Shown here: in pieces, positions 24,178 to 32,483 of the stretch
Numbering within the stretch: the first letter of the stretch is position 1
Layout: each line of letters opens with the position of its first letter
Source: Arthrobacter sp. UNC362MFTsu5.1
GTDB taxonomy: Bacteria; Actinomycetota; Actinomycetes; Actinomycetales; Micrococcaceae
Assembly: GCF_000685965.1 (NCBI RefSeq)
Contig: NZ_JMLE01000034.1
Location: 1 to 46,402, forward strand
Length of the DNA: 46,402 nt
Reading direction: 5' to 3'
Program-made: the position numbers and the translations under genes
Notes under the pieces: model-generated
What the model was told of the DNA's origin: nothing
The model's input: only the letters and a program-made list of their open reading frames with translations
Databases searched by the model: none

Positions 24178-25581
24178 TTATTCGTGGCGCAGCGGCTCTT
24201 TGCAGGTTTCCCTGGAGAGCGCGACGGCGATCAGGGAGATGACTGCCGCAGCGACGAGGTACCAGGCCGGCGCCAGGTCGCTGGCGGTGGCGGCGATCAG
24301 GAGCGTTGCCATGAACGGGGCGGTGCCGCCGAAGAGCGCGTTGGAGAGGTTGAAGCTGACCGCGAAGCCGCTGTAGCGGACGCGGGTGGGGAACATCTCC
24401 GCCAGGAAGCTCGGAAGCGTCCCGTCGTTGAGCGTGAGCATGGCGCCCAGCAGGATCTGGACCAGGACAATCACCAGGAAGTTGCCGGTTCCCAGAAGCG
24501 CGAACGCGGGCACCGTCAGCAGGATGAAGCTGACGGACGCGGCAATGAGTACCTTCTTGCGTCCGTAACGGTCCGACAGCATCCCCGTCAGGAAGATGAA
24601 GCCGATGTACGTCACCAGTGCGACGGTGGTGGCCAGGAATGATTCGGTCTCACCGAGGCCCAGCTCCGAGGACAGGTAGGTGGGCATGTAGCTGAGGATC
24701 ACGTAGAAGCCGACGGCGTTCAGCAGCACGGCTCCGACGGCCTGCAGCAGCTGCCGCCAGTGGTTCCGGAACAAGCTTGAAACAGGTGCCTTGACGGCAT
24801 CGTCTTCCGCAGCCATCTCGCGGAATACGGGGGTGTCCTCCAGCTTGGTCCGGATGTACCGTCCGATCAGACCCATCGGGGCGGCCAGCAGGAACGGCAG
24901 CCGCCAGCCCCAGCTTTGCATCGCATCGGAACTGAGCAGCATAGTCAGCAGGCCCGCCAGCAGGGAGCCAAGCAGCAAGCCTGCTGCGGTGCTCGCGGGA
25001 ACCACCGCGGCGTAGAGGCCGCGCTTGTTGGCCGGGGCGTACTCGACGAGGAAGGCCGACGCTCCGGCGTACTCGCCTGAGGCTGAGAAGCCCTGAACCA
25101 CCCTGATGATCAAAAGCAGGACCGGAGCCCAGAGGCCGATCGTGTCGTAGCCCGGAATGAGGGCTATGCAGAACGTCGCACCGGACATGATCAGGATGGA
25201 CAGGGAGAGGGCCGTGCGCCGTCCCACCCTGTCACCAATATGGCCCCAGACGAACCCGCCCAGCGGGCGCACCAGGAATGAAATTGCGAACAGGGCGAAC
25301 GTCAGCAGAAGCCCGGTCTGGGGATCTGATTCAGGGAAGAAGACGGTGGCGATCGTGACGGCCAGGTAGCCGTAAACGGCGTAGTCGAACCATTCAACGA
25401 AGTTGCCGATGAAGCTGGCCGCGATGACCCTGCGGCGCGTGTCCCTGCTGACACCGTCGTCAGCAGGTTGGAAATTCTGGCCGCTCAACGTACTGCGGCC
25501 GGCGGGACGGCCCTCATGCATGCCATCCGGCTCTGCCTCCAGGCCTCCCGCAAGAGCGGGAGAGGAAGTTTCGTTACTCAT
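24178..25581 (-). CDS. MFS (metabolite:H+ symporter type) transporter, creatinase-linked
   Basis: A 467-residue 12-helix major facilitator. ASFIGNFVEWFDYAVYGYLA is the opening of the metabolite-H+ symporter (MHS/ProP) group, followed by the loop GHIGDRVGRRTALS between helices 2 and 3 and the repeat DRYGRKKVL between 8 and 9. The N-terminal 45 residues are hydrophilic. ATG at 25581 is preferred over one at 25608, which lies inside the operator. It is transcribed before creatinase, so creatine, creatinine or a related amine is the likely cargo; this is inferred from context. A candidate sigma-A promoter and operator lie directly upstream. Confidence 0.9.
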   Translation of the reverse strand: MSNETSSPALAGGLEAEPDGMHEGRPAGRSTLSGQNFQPADDGVSRDTRRRVIAASFIGNFVEWFDYAVYGYLAVTIATVFFPESDPQTGLLLTFALFAISFLVRPLGGFVWGHIGDRVGRRTALSLSILIMSGATFCIALIPGYDTIGLWAPVLLLIIRVVQGFSASGEYAGASAFLVEYAPANKRGLYAAVVPASTAAGLLLGSLLAGLLTMLLSSDAMQSWGWRLPFLLAAPMGLIGRYIRTKLEDTPVFREMAAEDDAVKAPVSSLFRNHWRQLLQAVGAVLLNAVGFYVILSYMPTYLSSELGLGETESFLATTVALVTYIGFIFLTGMLSDRYGRKKVLIAASVSFILLTVPAFALLGTGNFLVIVLVQILLGAMLTLNDGTLPSFLAEMFPTRVRYSGFAVSFNLSNALFGGTAPFMATLLIAATASDLAPAWYLVAAAVISLIAVALSRETCKEPLRHE

Positions 25582-25601
25582 GTATCCACCAAGTTGTTGG
25601 G

Positions 25602-25627
25602 GTTGCATTCAGCGCAACGCTGTTGCA
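25602..25627. promoter_or_regulatory. 26-bp operator-like element, copy 1
   Basis: GTTGCATTCAGCGCAACG-CTGTTGCA, partly palindromic (TGCA...CAGCG...CGCTG...TGCA). It lies directly downstream of the -10 of the transporter-creatinase promoter, where a bound repressor would block initiation. It matches copy 2 at 23 of 26 positions. Confidence 0.7.
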
Positions 25628-25629
25628 CC

Positions 25630-25658
25630 AGATTAGACGTGACATGTAACACAGTCAA
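25630..25658 (-). promoter_or_regulatory. Candidate promoter of the transporter-creatinase operon
   Basis: Minus strand: TTGACT (25658-25653), 17-bp spacer, TAATCT (25635-25630). The expected start site near 25623 falls inside operator copy 1. Confidence 0.6.
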
Positions 25659-25740
25659 TACCTGCGGGTTTCAGATTCGTGAACATTGCGATCCAAATTG
25701 CGCCCAGACGGATGAATCAACGCCTGGTTGATGAAAATAT

Positions 25741-25766
25741 GTTGCATTGAGAGCGACGCTGTTGCA
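25741..25766. promoter_or_regulatory. 26-bp operator-like element, copy 2
   Basis: GTTGCATTGAGAGCGACG-CTGTTGCA, same orientation as copy 1 and 139 bp away. It could allow looping with copy 1 or control the plus-strand promoter at 25827. The 385-bp region 25609-25993 otherwise holds only promoter elements. Confidence 0.65.
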
Positions 25767-25826
25767 GAAACCTTGCCTGCCGATAAGAATCTGGAGCGCT
25801 CCCGCCTATCGCTCTTCGGCGATCTG

Positions 25827-25855
25827 TTGACACGCCGTGTGGCGGCTGTCATATT
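25827..25855 (+). promoter_or_regulatory. Candidate plus-strand sigma-A promoter
   Basis: Perfect TTGACA (25827-25832), 17-bp spacer, CATATT (25850-25855, four of six). It would produce a leader of about 130 nt before the small gene at 25994 and could read on into the formaldehyde operon. Confidence 0.5.
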
Positions 25856-25993
25856 GCCAGTACGCGCTTTGTGCATCGTGTTGTGTAATACGCAATTCAG
25901 CGGACCTGACTCCAGGGTGTGCAGGCCGGCTTCCCGATCCAAGGGGCGGCGTTCCCCGCCGGGTCCTCACGACGCACAAGGAGACGTTGCAGA

Positions 25994-26209
25994 ATGACAG
26001 AGAGCACCGGCGTCGTGTTCCGGCTGTTCAGCACGTACCGCCTCGCCGTCCACCGGGGCGGCGTAATCTTCGTCGGTCCAGTCGCGATTGTCGGGGCACT
26101 GCTCTACCGTCTGAAGTTCAGGCACCGGACGGGCATCCTGGCAGGGCGTGCGGCGGCGCCGTCCGCACGCAGGAAGCCGTCCGCGCGCGGGAAGCAGCGC
26201 ACACCGTAG
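25994..26209 (+). CDS. Small hypothetical single-helix protein
   Basis: A 71-residue product with ATG at 25994 and AAGGAGA about 9 nt upstream. Residues 20-42 (HRGGVIFVGPVAIVGALLYRL) form one likely membrane helix; the C-terminus is very basic (RRKPSARGKQRTP). I do not recognise a family. It lies between a good promoter and the formaldehyde operon, 108 bp before the next start, in the same direction. Support is the ribosome site, the promoter and a protein-like composition; homologues would settle it. Confidence 0.5.
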   Translation: MTESTGVVFRLFSTYRLAVHRGGVIFVGPVAIVGALLYRLKFRHRTGILAGRAAAPSARRKPSARGKQRTP

Positions 26210-26257
26210 TGCAGGCCCGACTGCACGAAGATTTGGAACCGCAACGAGTCAGCTAGA

Positions 26258-26280
26258 TTGGCAACGGGTGCCGTTGCCAA
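26258..26280. promoter_or_regulatory. Perfect 23-bp palindrome before the formaldehyde operon
   Basis: TTGGCAACGG-GTG-CCGTTGCCAA, 10-bp arms with 3-nt centre, 37 bp upstream of the dehydrogenase ATG. It overlaps a weak -10 (TAGATT, 26254-26259). CAACGAGTC occurs on both sides (26242-26250, 26278-26286). It looks like the operator of a dimeric regulator; as RNA it would be a stable hairpin before the ribosome site. Confidence 0.6.
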
Positions 26281-26317
26281 CGAGTCCCCCCGGGCTCAGG
26301 AGAGGAACACACAAATC

Positions 26318-27460
26318 ATGGTTCACAAAGTAAAAGCCGTCATCGCCAAGGAAAAGAACGCTCCGGTCTCCGTGGAGACCATACTGGTGCCGGATCCCGG
26401 CCCGGGCGAGGCGCTGGTGGATATCCTGACCTGCGGCGTTTGCCACACGGACCTGCACTACAAGCAGGGTGGAATCACCGACGATTTCCCCATCCTGCTG
26501 GGCCATGAGGCCACCGGTGTGGTCAGCGCCGTCGGACCGGACGTCACCGAAGTGGCCCCCGGCGACCGCGTGATCCTGAACTGGCGTGCCGTGTGCGGCG
26601 AATGCCGCGCCTGCGCGAAGGGCCAGCCGCAGTACTGTTTCAACACACATAATGCGACGCAGAAGATGACGCTTGAGGACGGCACGGAGCTCTCGCCCGC
26701 GCTGGGCATCGGCGCCTTCGCGGAGAAGACACTCGTCGCCGCCGGGCAGTGCACCAAGGTCGACGACGACGCCGATCCCGCCGCCGTCGGGCTCCTCGGC
26801 TGCGGTGTGATGGCAGGTATCGGCGCTGCCATCAATACCGGTGAGGTCAAGCGCGGCGAATCCGTCGCCGTCATCGGCTGCGGCGGCGTGGGCATCGCCG
26901 CGATTGCAGGCGCCAAGCTGGCCGGCGCCACCACGATCATCGCGGTGGACATCGACGCCAACAAGGTGGAAATGGCCAAGTCCCTGGGCGCCACGCACGG
27001 TGTCGACTCCAGCAAGGAAGATCCCATCGAGGCCATCCGTGCACTCACGGGAGGCAACGGCGCCGACGTCGTGATTGAAGCGGTGGGCCGCCCCGAAACG
27101 TACAAGCAGGCCTTCTACGCGCGCGACCTCGCCGGCCGCGTGGTGCTGGTGGGCGTTCCGACGCCGGACATGAAGCTCGAGCTCCCCCTGCTGGATGTCT
27201 TCGGCCGCGGCGGTTCCCTGAAGTCCTCCTGGTACGGCGACTGCCTGCCGTCCCGGGATTTCCCCATGCTCGTGGCCCAGTACAAGCTGGGCAACCTGGA
27301 CCTGGACGCTTTCGTCACCGAACGCATCACCATCGACCAGGTGGAGGAGGCATTCGCCAGGATGCACGAGGGCAAGGTGCTGAGGTCCGTGGTCGAAATC
27401 CACCCGGGCGCTGAAACCGTCACCGCCGCTGAGACCGCCCCGGAAGCCGCGTCGGTATGA
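26318..27460 (+). CDS. S-(hydroxymethyl)mycothiol dehydrogenase
   Basis: A 380-residue zinc alcohol dehydrogenase that oxidises the spontaneous formaldehyde-mycothiol adduct to S-formylmycothiol with NAD. Catalytic zinc residues are in CGVCHTD (C39) and GHEATG (H63); structural zinc Cys are C93, C96, C99 and C107. The Rossmann motif is CGGVGIAAIAGAKLAGA. The sequence KSSWYGDCLPSRDFPMLV near the end is typical of the mycothiol class (AdhE2/MscR) rather than glutathione enzymes. ATG at 26318 has AGGAGAGGAA about 10 nt upstream. First gene of a tightly overlapping operon: its stop overlaps the next ATG (ATGA). The last 14 residues are Ala/Glu/Thr-rich. Confidence 0.94.
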   Translation: MVHKVKAVIAKEKNAPVSVETILVPDPGPGEALVDILTCGVCHTDLHYKQGGITDDFPILLGHEATGVVSAVGPDVTEVAPGDRVILNWRAVCGECRACAKGQPQYCFNTHNATQKMTLEDGTELSPALGIGAFAEKTLVAAGQCTKVDDDADPAAVGLLGCGVMAGIGAAINTGEVKRGESVAVIGCGGVGIAAIAGAKLAGATTIIAVDIDANKVEMAKSLGATHGVDSSKEDPIEAIRALTGGNGADVVIEAVGRPETYKQAFYARDLAGRVVLVGVPTPDMKLELPLLDVFGRGGSLKSSWYGDCLPSRDFPMLVAQYKLGNLDLDAFVTERITIDQVEEAFARMHEGKVLRSVVEIHPGAETVTAAETAPEAASV

Positions 27461-28077
27461 GCGTCACCATCGAAAACCTGGTCACCTCGGGAACGTTTTC
27501 GCTCGACGGCGGCACCTGGGACGTGGACAACAACGTCTGGATCGTGGGGAATGAGAACGAATGCGTGATCATCGACTCCCCGCACGACGCCGCTGCGATC
27601 ATCAACCAGGTCCGCGGCCGTAAGGTCCTGGCCATTCTGCTCACGCACGCCCACAACGACCACATCGGGGCCGCCCGGGCCGTGGCCGAGGCCGTGGACG
27701 CGCCGATCTACCTCCACCCGGACGACCTGGTGCTGTGGGAACAGGTCTATCCCGACGTCAAGCCGGACCGCTACCTCGCGGACGGCGACGTCTTCCAGGT
27801 GGGCGGGGCCACCCTGCGCGCACTGCACACCCCGGGACACTCGCCGGGATCCACCTGCTTCAACCTCGAGGATGAAGGGACGGTCTTCACCGGAGACACG
27901 CTGTTCAACGGCGGACCAGGTGCCACGGGCAGGTCCTACAGCGACTACCCCACCATCCTCGACTCCATCCGGCAACGGCTGCTGACCCTGCCTGCCGCCA
28001 CGGTGGTCCGCACGGGCCACGGCGACAACACCACCATCGGTGCGGAGCGCGAGACGCTGGCCCGGGTAAACCAGTGA
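27457..28077 (+). CDS. Metallo-beta-lactamase-fold hydrolase of the formaldehyde operon
   Basis: A 206-residue MBL-fold protein with the full metal site: THAHNDH (H64, H66, D68, H69), H128 in LHTPGHSPGS and D147 in FTGDTLF, plus the final His in RTGHGDNTT. It resembles glyoxalase II-type thioesterases. Linked to mycothiol formaldehyde dehydrogenase in many actinobacteria, it most likely hydrolyses S-formylmycothiol to formate and mycothiol. ATG overlaps the dehydrogenase stop and its own stop overlaps the next start (GTGA), so all three genes are coupled. Confidence 0.92.
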   Translation: MSVTIENLVTSGTFSLDGGTWDVDNNVWIVGNENECVIIDSPHDAAAIINQVRGRKVLAILLTHAHNDHIGAARAVAEAVDAPIYLHPDDLVLWEQVYPDVKPDRYLADGDVFQVGGATLRALHTPGHSPGSTCFNLEDEGTVFTGDTLFNGGPGATGRSYSDYPTILDSIRQRLLTLPAATVVRTGHGDNTTIGAERETLARVNQ

Positions 28078-30455
28078 ATCCCCTCAAGCTCGGCCGGCAG
28101 CCGGCGCCGGTCGAGGACATCAACGAGGACAAACTCGAAGTCCACAAGCCGAAGACTGAGGCCGCGGGGGTCAAGGCCGTCATGGTGGCACTTGAGCGTG
28201 CCGTCGCGCAGGCCGGCGTGACCCGCACGGCGCAGTCTCTGCTGCGGCTGAACCAGCAGGGCGGGTTCGACTGCCCCGGCTGCGCCTGGCCGGAGTCGGC
28301 CACGAAGCGCAAAGCGGCCGAGTTCTGCGAGAACGGCGCCAAAGCAGTGGCCGAGGAGAACACCCTCCGCACGGTCGGCGCCGAGTTCTGGGCCAGGCAT
28401 TCCATCGCCGAGCTTTCGGGAAAGACGGAGTACTGGCTGGGCAACCAGGGCAGGCTCAGCGAGCCCGTGGTGATCCGCGAAGGCGAGTCCCACTATTCGC
28501 CGATCTCCTGGGCGGAGGCCTTTGACCTGATCGGTGAACACATCCGGGCCTCCACCCCGGACCGCTGCGTGTTCTACACCTCCGGGCGCACGGCGAACGA
28601 GACTGCGTTTATGTACCAGCTGTTCGCCCGCGCCCTGGGCACCAACAACCTCCCGGACTGTTCCAACATGTGCCACGAATCCTCGGGTTCGGCGCTGAAC
28701 CCGACCATCGGCATCGGCAAGGGGACCGTGTCCCTGGAGGACATCCACGATTCCGAGCTCATCTTCGTGGTGGGGCAGAACCCCGGCACCAACCACCCCC
28801 GGATGCTCTCGGCCCTGAAGGAGTGCAAGGACAAGGGCGGCAAGGTGGTGGCGGTCAACCCGCTGCCGGAGGCAGGGCTGTTCAACTTCAAGGATCCGCA
28901 GACCGTCTCGGGTGTGGTGGGCGGCGGCACGCCGCTGGCCGACGAGTACCTGCAGATCAAGGTGGGCGGTGACCTGGCACTGTTCCAGGCGCTGGGCCAC
29001 CTGCTCCTGGTGGAGGAGGAACGCAACCCGGGCACCGTCGTCGACCGTTCCTTCATCGACGCGCAGACCGACGGGTTCGATGCCTACCGCGAGGCCCGCG
29101 GCGAGCTGGACTGGGCGGAAACCGAGAAGGCCACCGGCCTGTCCCGCGAACAGATCGAAACTGTTGCCGGGATGCTGATCCGCTCCAAGGCCACCATTTT
29201 CTGCTGGGCCCTCGGTGTAACGCAGCAGCCGCACTCGGTGGACACCATCAAGGAAATGGTGAACGTCCTGCTCCTGCAGGGGAACTTCGGCAAGCCCGGC
29301 GCGGGCGCCTGCCCGGTCCGCGGACACTCCAATGTCCAGGGTGACCGGACCATGGGAATCTGGGAAAAGCCGAAGGAGTGGCTGCTCGAGGCGCTGGACA
29401 AGGAATTCGGCATCCAGTCCCCGCGCCATCACGGTTACGACGCTGTCGAGTCGATGGAAGCCTTTGAGCGCGACGAGGTGGACGTCTTTGTCTCCATGGG
29501 CGGAAACTTCTCCCTCGCCTGCTCGGACACGGAGACGCTGGAAGCGGGCATGCAGCGGATCGGCCTGACGGTGCACATCTCCACTAAACCGAACCGTTCC
29601 CACGTGGTGCACGGCCGCACCTCGCTGATCCTGCCCACACTGGGCCGGACGGACAAGGACGACAAGCACCCGGGCGGTGCGCAGTTCCTGTCCGTGGAGG
29701 ACTCCATGTCAGTGGTCCACTCCACCCAGGGCAGGCTGGCGCCGGTCTCCGACCACATGCTGGCCGAGCCGGTCATCGTGGCGCGGATGGCCGAGGCGAC
29801 CTTTGGCCCCGGCCATTCCGTGGACTGGAAGGCCATGGCCGAGGACTATGACGTGGTCCGTGACCACATCTCCCGCGTCCTGCCGGGGTTCGAGGACTTC
29901 AACACCCGGGTCCGGACCAAAAACGGGTTTGTGCTGCCCAACCCGCCGCGCGACACCCGGTCCTTCAAGACGGACATCGGCCGGGGCCGCTTCACGGTCA
30001 GTCCACTGGAATACCTGACCCCGCCGGAGGGCCACCTGGTGCTCCAGACCATGCGCAGCCACGACCAGTACAACACCACGTTCTACGGGCTGGACGACCG
30101 GTACCGCGGGATCTCGGGCGGCCGGCGCGTGATCCTGGTCCACCCGGAGGACCTGGCCGAGCTCGGCTTCCAGGACCGGGACCTGGTGGACGTGGTCAGC
30201 ACCTTCCGCGGGCACGACCGGCAGGCGGACAAGTTCCGCCTGGTCGCGTACCCGACGGCGAAGGGCTGCGCGGCCGCGTACTTCCCCGAAGCCAACGCCC
30301 TGGTCCACAAGGAGAACGTGGCACGGGAGTCGAACACCCCCGGCTTCAAGGCCATGTTCGTCCGCTTCGTGCCGCACCTGGCGGAGACCGTAACGCACCA
30401 TGAGGGCGCGGCTGCGCAGCCTGCTGCGGCGCTGGCCGGTCCGGCGGCCGGCTAG
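28074..30455 (+). CDS. FdhF/YdeP-family molybdopterin oxidoreductase
   Basis: A 793-residue molybdopterin enzyme of the 'formate dehydrogenase alpha-like' (YdeP) branch. An N-terminal iron-sulfur motif has C67 and C70 in DCPGCAWPE and C85 in EFCENGAKA. SNMCHESSG (C200) marks the molybdenum-site loop; there is no selenocysteine. IFVVGQNPGTNHPRML and GNFGKPGAGACPVRGHSNVQ are MGD-binding segments, and the C-terminal MopB domain starts near RSHDQYNTTFYGLDDRYRG. GTG overlaps the MBL gene stop. In this operon it would be expected to oxidise formate made from formaldehyde, but YdeP relatives have unclear substrates. No fdhD or electron-transfer subunit lies beside it. Confidence 0.92.
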   Translation: MNPLKLGRQPAPVEDINEDKLEVHKPKTEAAGVKAVMVALERAVAQAGVTRTAQSLLRLNQQGGFDCPGCAWPESATKRKAAEFCENGAKAVAEENTLRTVGAEFWARHSIAELSGKTEYWLGNQGRLSEPVVIREGESHYSPISWAEAFDLIGEHIRASTPDRCVFYTSGRTANETAFMYQLFARALGTNNLPDCSNMCHESSGSALNPTIGIGKGTVSLEDIHDSELIFVVGQNPGTNHPRMLSALKECKDKGGKVVAVNPLPEAGLFNFKDPQTVSGVVGGGTPLADEYLQIKVGGDLALFQALGHLLLVEEERNPGTVVDRSFIDAQTDGFDAYREARGELDWAETEKATGLSREQIETVAGMLIRSKATIFCWALGVTQQPHSVDTIKEMVNVLLLQGNFGKPGAGACPVRGHSNVQGDRTMGIWEKPKEWLLEALDKEFGIQSPRHHGYDAVESMEAFERDEVDVFVSMGGNFSLACSDTETLEAGMQRIGLTVHISTKPNRSHVVHGRTSLILPTLGRTDKDDKHPGGAQFLSVEDSMSVVHSTQGRLAPVSDHMLAEPVIVARMAEATFGPGHSVDWKAMAEDYDVVRDHISRVLPGFEDFNTRVRTKNGFVLPNPPRDTRSFKTDIGRGRFTVSPLEYLTPPEGHLVLQTMRSHDQYNTTFYGLDDRYRGISGGRRVILVHPEDLAELGFQDRDLVDVVSTFRGHDRQADKFRLVAYPTAKGCAAAYFPEANALVHKENVARESNTPGFKAMFVRFVPHLAETVTHHEGAAAQPAAALAGPAAG

Positions 30456-30459
30456 GCCG

Positions 30460-31839
30460 CTAGCCGATCCCGAGCACCGCCCACCCGAAGCCGGGCAGGC
30501 TGACAACGTTCCGTTCAGGACGCTGGCGGCCCTGCCCGGCCAGCAGTGTGCCTGCCCCGGACGGCACGGGCAGGTCCGCCGGCGTGGCCGAAAGGTTCAG
30601 CGCGACTGTCAGCGCACCGCCGTCGCCTGTTTCGCCGTTGTCCGCACCGCCGTCGTCCCTGGCTTGGTAGACGAGGTGCTCGTTGCTGAGCGTCAGCACG
30701 GTGGTGCGCGCCCGGTGCAGCCAGGAATGCCGCCGCCGGAGGCTGATCAGCTCCTGGTGCAGGTGGTAAACGGGCCAGCCGGCCGCTGCCAGTTCCGCGG
30801 GGCCGGCGGGGAACGCCGGACGGACGGCGTCATCGCCGCCGGCGCGGTCCTCCTTGACGCCGCGGAAGGCCTGCTCATCGCCGTAGTAGATACTGGGCGT
30901 CCCGCCCACCGTCAGCAGGACAGTGAGTGCAAGCGCCAACTGGTCCGGGTTGTCCAGCTTGCTGGCCAGGCGGGTGACGTCGTGGTTGCCCACAAACGTG
31001 AGCGGCACAAAGCTGTCCAGGAACCCGTTGTGGCGCTCCAGGGCGGACGCGAGTTCGTAGAAGTTGGCATCGTTGAGGGAACTCCAGACCGCCTTCCACA
31101 ATTCGTATTGGGTCACCGAATCCAGGGTGCTCCGCTCCACCTCTTCGGCGAAGTCGCCGTGGATGTACTCGCCCACGAAGTAGGCCTCCGGAAAGTCGCG
31201 GCGCACCTCCGCCAGCACCGGCGCCCAGTACGACGCCGGCACGGCGTACGCTGCGTCCAGCCGCCATCCGTCCGCCCCGCGCCCCAGCCAGTGCTTCATC
31301 ACGTCCGTGACCAGGACGCCAACCGCGGGTTCGTCGTGGTTGAGCGCCACCAGGTGGTGGTGGCCCTCGAAGTCGTCATAGCCGGGCTCGGTCCCCGGCG
31401 TCCACCCGGACTCCGGCCACTGCAGGCGGAACCATGAGGCGGCGGGAGCGCCGGGCCCTTCGGTGAGCACGCGTTGGAAGGGCCCGAAACTGCGGCCCAC
31501 ATGGTTGAAGACGCCGTCGAGCAGGACCTTCAGCCCGCGGGCGTGGCACTGGGCAATGAGCTCGTCGAAGTCCGCGTCGTCGCCCAGCCGGGGGTCGATG
31601 CGGAAGTAGTCCGTGGTGTCGTAGCCGTGGGTCTCCGAGGCAAAGACCGGCCCCAGGGCCAGCCCGGAAGCTCCGAGTTCCACGACGTAATCGAGCCAGG
31701 GAACCAGCTGGCCGAGCCGGTGGTCCGCGGTCCGGTCCGGGTGCCGGTCCGCAGCGCCGGCCGCCTGCTCCGCGCCTACGAAGCCGATCGGGTACACGTG
31801 CCACCAGATAGCGTGTTGGACCCAGTCCGGTTCCGTCAT
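30460..31839 (-). CDS. Alpha-amylase family (GH13) glycosidase
   Basis: A 459-residue cytoplasmic GH13 enzyme. Conserved regions: DGVFNHVG (108-115), nucleophile D195 in GWRLDAAYAV, acid/base E224 in YFVGEYIHG and transition-state Asp D287 in FVGNHDVTR, all intact. The N-terminus WWHVYPIGFVG is typical of small actinobacterial GH13 enzymes acting on short alpha-glucans or sucrose-like sugars. No signal peptide. ATG at 31839 is preceded by AAAGGTGG. Convergent with the molybdopterin gene (4-bp gap between stops). Substrate not predictable from neighbours. Confidence 0.92.
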   Translation of the reverse strand: MTEPDWVQHAIWWHVYPIGFVGAEQAAGAADRHPDRTADHRLGQLVPWLDYVVELGASGLALGPVFASETHGYDTTDYFRIDPRLGDDADFDELIAQCHARGLKVLLDGVFNHVGRSFGPFQRVLTEGPGAPAASWFRLQWPESGWTPGTEPGYDDFEGHHHLVALNHDEPAVGVLVTDVMKHWLGRGADGWRLDAAYAVPASYWAPVLAEVRRDFPEAYFVGEYIHGDFAEEVERSTLDSVTQYELWKAVWSSLNDANFYELASALERHNGFLDSFVPLTFVGNHDVTRLASKLDNPDQLALALTVLLTVGGTPSIYYGDEQAFRGVKEDRAGGDDAVRPAFPAGPAELAAAGWPVYHLHQELISLRRRHSWLHRARTTVLTLSNEHLVYQARDDGGADNGETGDGGALTVALNLSATPADLPVPSGAGTLLAGQGRQRPERNVVSLPGFGWAVLGIG

Positions 31840-32003
31840 CGAGATCCACCTTTCGTCGGTTTCCCAACATACTCCGTCAGCCCGCCGGCCGGGTCTTGAG
31901 CAAATCCTTGCAGAGCCTTGAGCGGACGCTGAGCTGCCTTCGCCACACTCGAAGGAAGCACTCAACGACATGGGTCGGCGCACTGGGGATGGTGAAGGTC
32001 CGC

Positions 32004-32291
32004 ATGGAAAGAATTCACAGCGGGGAGAAACTGCTGGGCGACGCCATGGCGCGCGCCGCCGTCCGCCTGATGCAGCAAGCGCCCGGCTACAAGAAACGGG
32101 CCGTCCACCACCTGAAGCACGTTTGGAAGGTCTATGCCCTGTCCCGCGCCCTGGCCAAGGCGCTCGAAGACTCCCGGGAGGCCTCCAGCTGGCCCGGTGA
32201 CAGGCTCCAAGTGGGCACGCACATGTCCAGGAGGGTGGAGCTGATCACCCGCCGGCTGAAACGTGAAACCGACGTCTACGCCGCAGGCTGA
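32004..32291 (+). CDS. Hypothetical basic helical protein
   Basis: A 95-residue product from ATG 32004 with GAAGG 5 nt upstream. It is rich in Arg, Lys, Ala and His, predicted mostly helical, with no membrane segment or recognised motif (MERIHSGEKLLGDAMARAAV at the start, RRVELITRRLKRETDVYAAG at the end). Alone between a divergent GH13 gene and a large palindrome. Coding character is acceptable, but the family is unknown to me. Confidence 0.55.
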   Translation: MERIHSGEKLLGDAMARAAVRLMQQAPGYKKRAVHHLKHVWKVYALSRALAKALEDSREASSWPGDRLQVGTHMSRRVELITRRLKRETDVYAAG

Positions 32292-32336
32292 CCCCCGCAA
32301 AGGCCCGCCCCGCCACCCGAGCCGCCCGAGCCATCC

Positions 32337-32431
32337 GCCGTCGTGACCCTGTTTAAACCGCGAACGACGGCGACACTCCGGACTTGCCGGTGTGTCGCCG
32401 TCGTTCTGGCGTAGTACAGGGTCAGGACGGC
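32337..32431. repeat. Nested double palindrome between converging genes
   Basis: Outer arms 32337-32352 and 32416-32431 pair at about 15 of 16 positions (core GACCCTGT / ACAGGGTC). Inner arms AACGACGGCGACAC (32363-32376) and GTGTCGCCGTCGTT (32392-32405) are a perfect 14-bp repeat. CGCCGTCGT occurs three times in the unit. It lies between the hypothetical gene and the IclR gene stop, so it may end both transcripts, but the structure is more like a mobile or selected intergenic repeat. Confidence 0.75.
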
Positions 32432-32483
32432 CGGTGGGCCGATCCTGTCGAGACAGGGACTCGCCCGATCACCGGTTTGGTGC

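Noticed and set aside
22843..24642. 599-codon plus-strand open frame
   Set aside because: It is antisense to creatinase, whose match to known creatinase sequence is clear; long antisense frames are normal in high-GC DNA.
27945..29669. 574-codon minus-strand open frame
   Set aside because: Antisense to the MBL and molybdopterin genes, which have full domain signatures.
32337..32431. Attachment site or insertion-sequence ends
   Set aside because: No transposase or integrase lies inside or beside it and no target duplication is visible.
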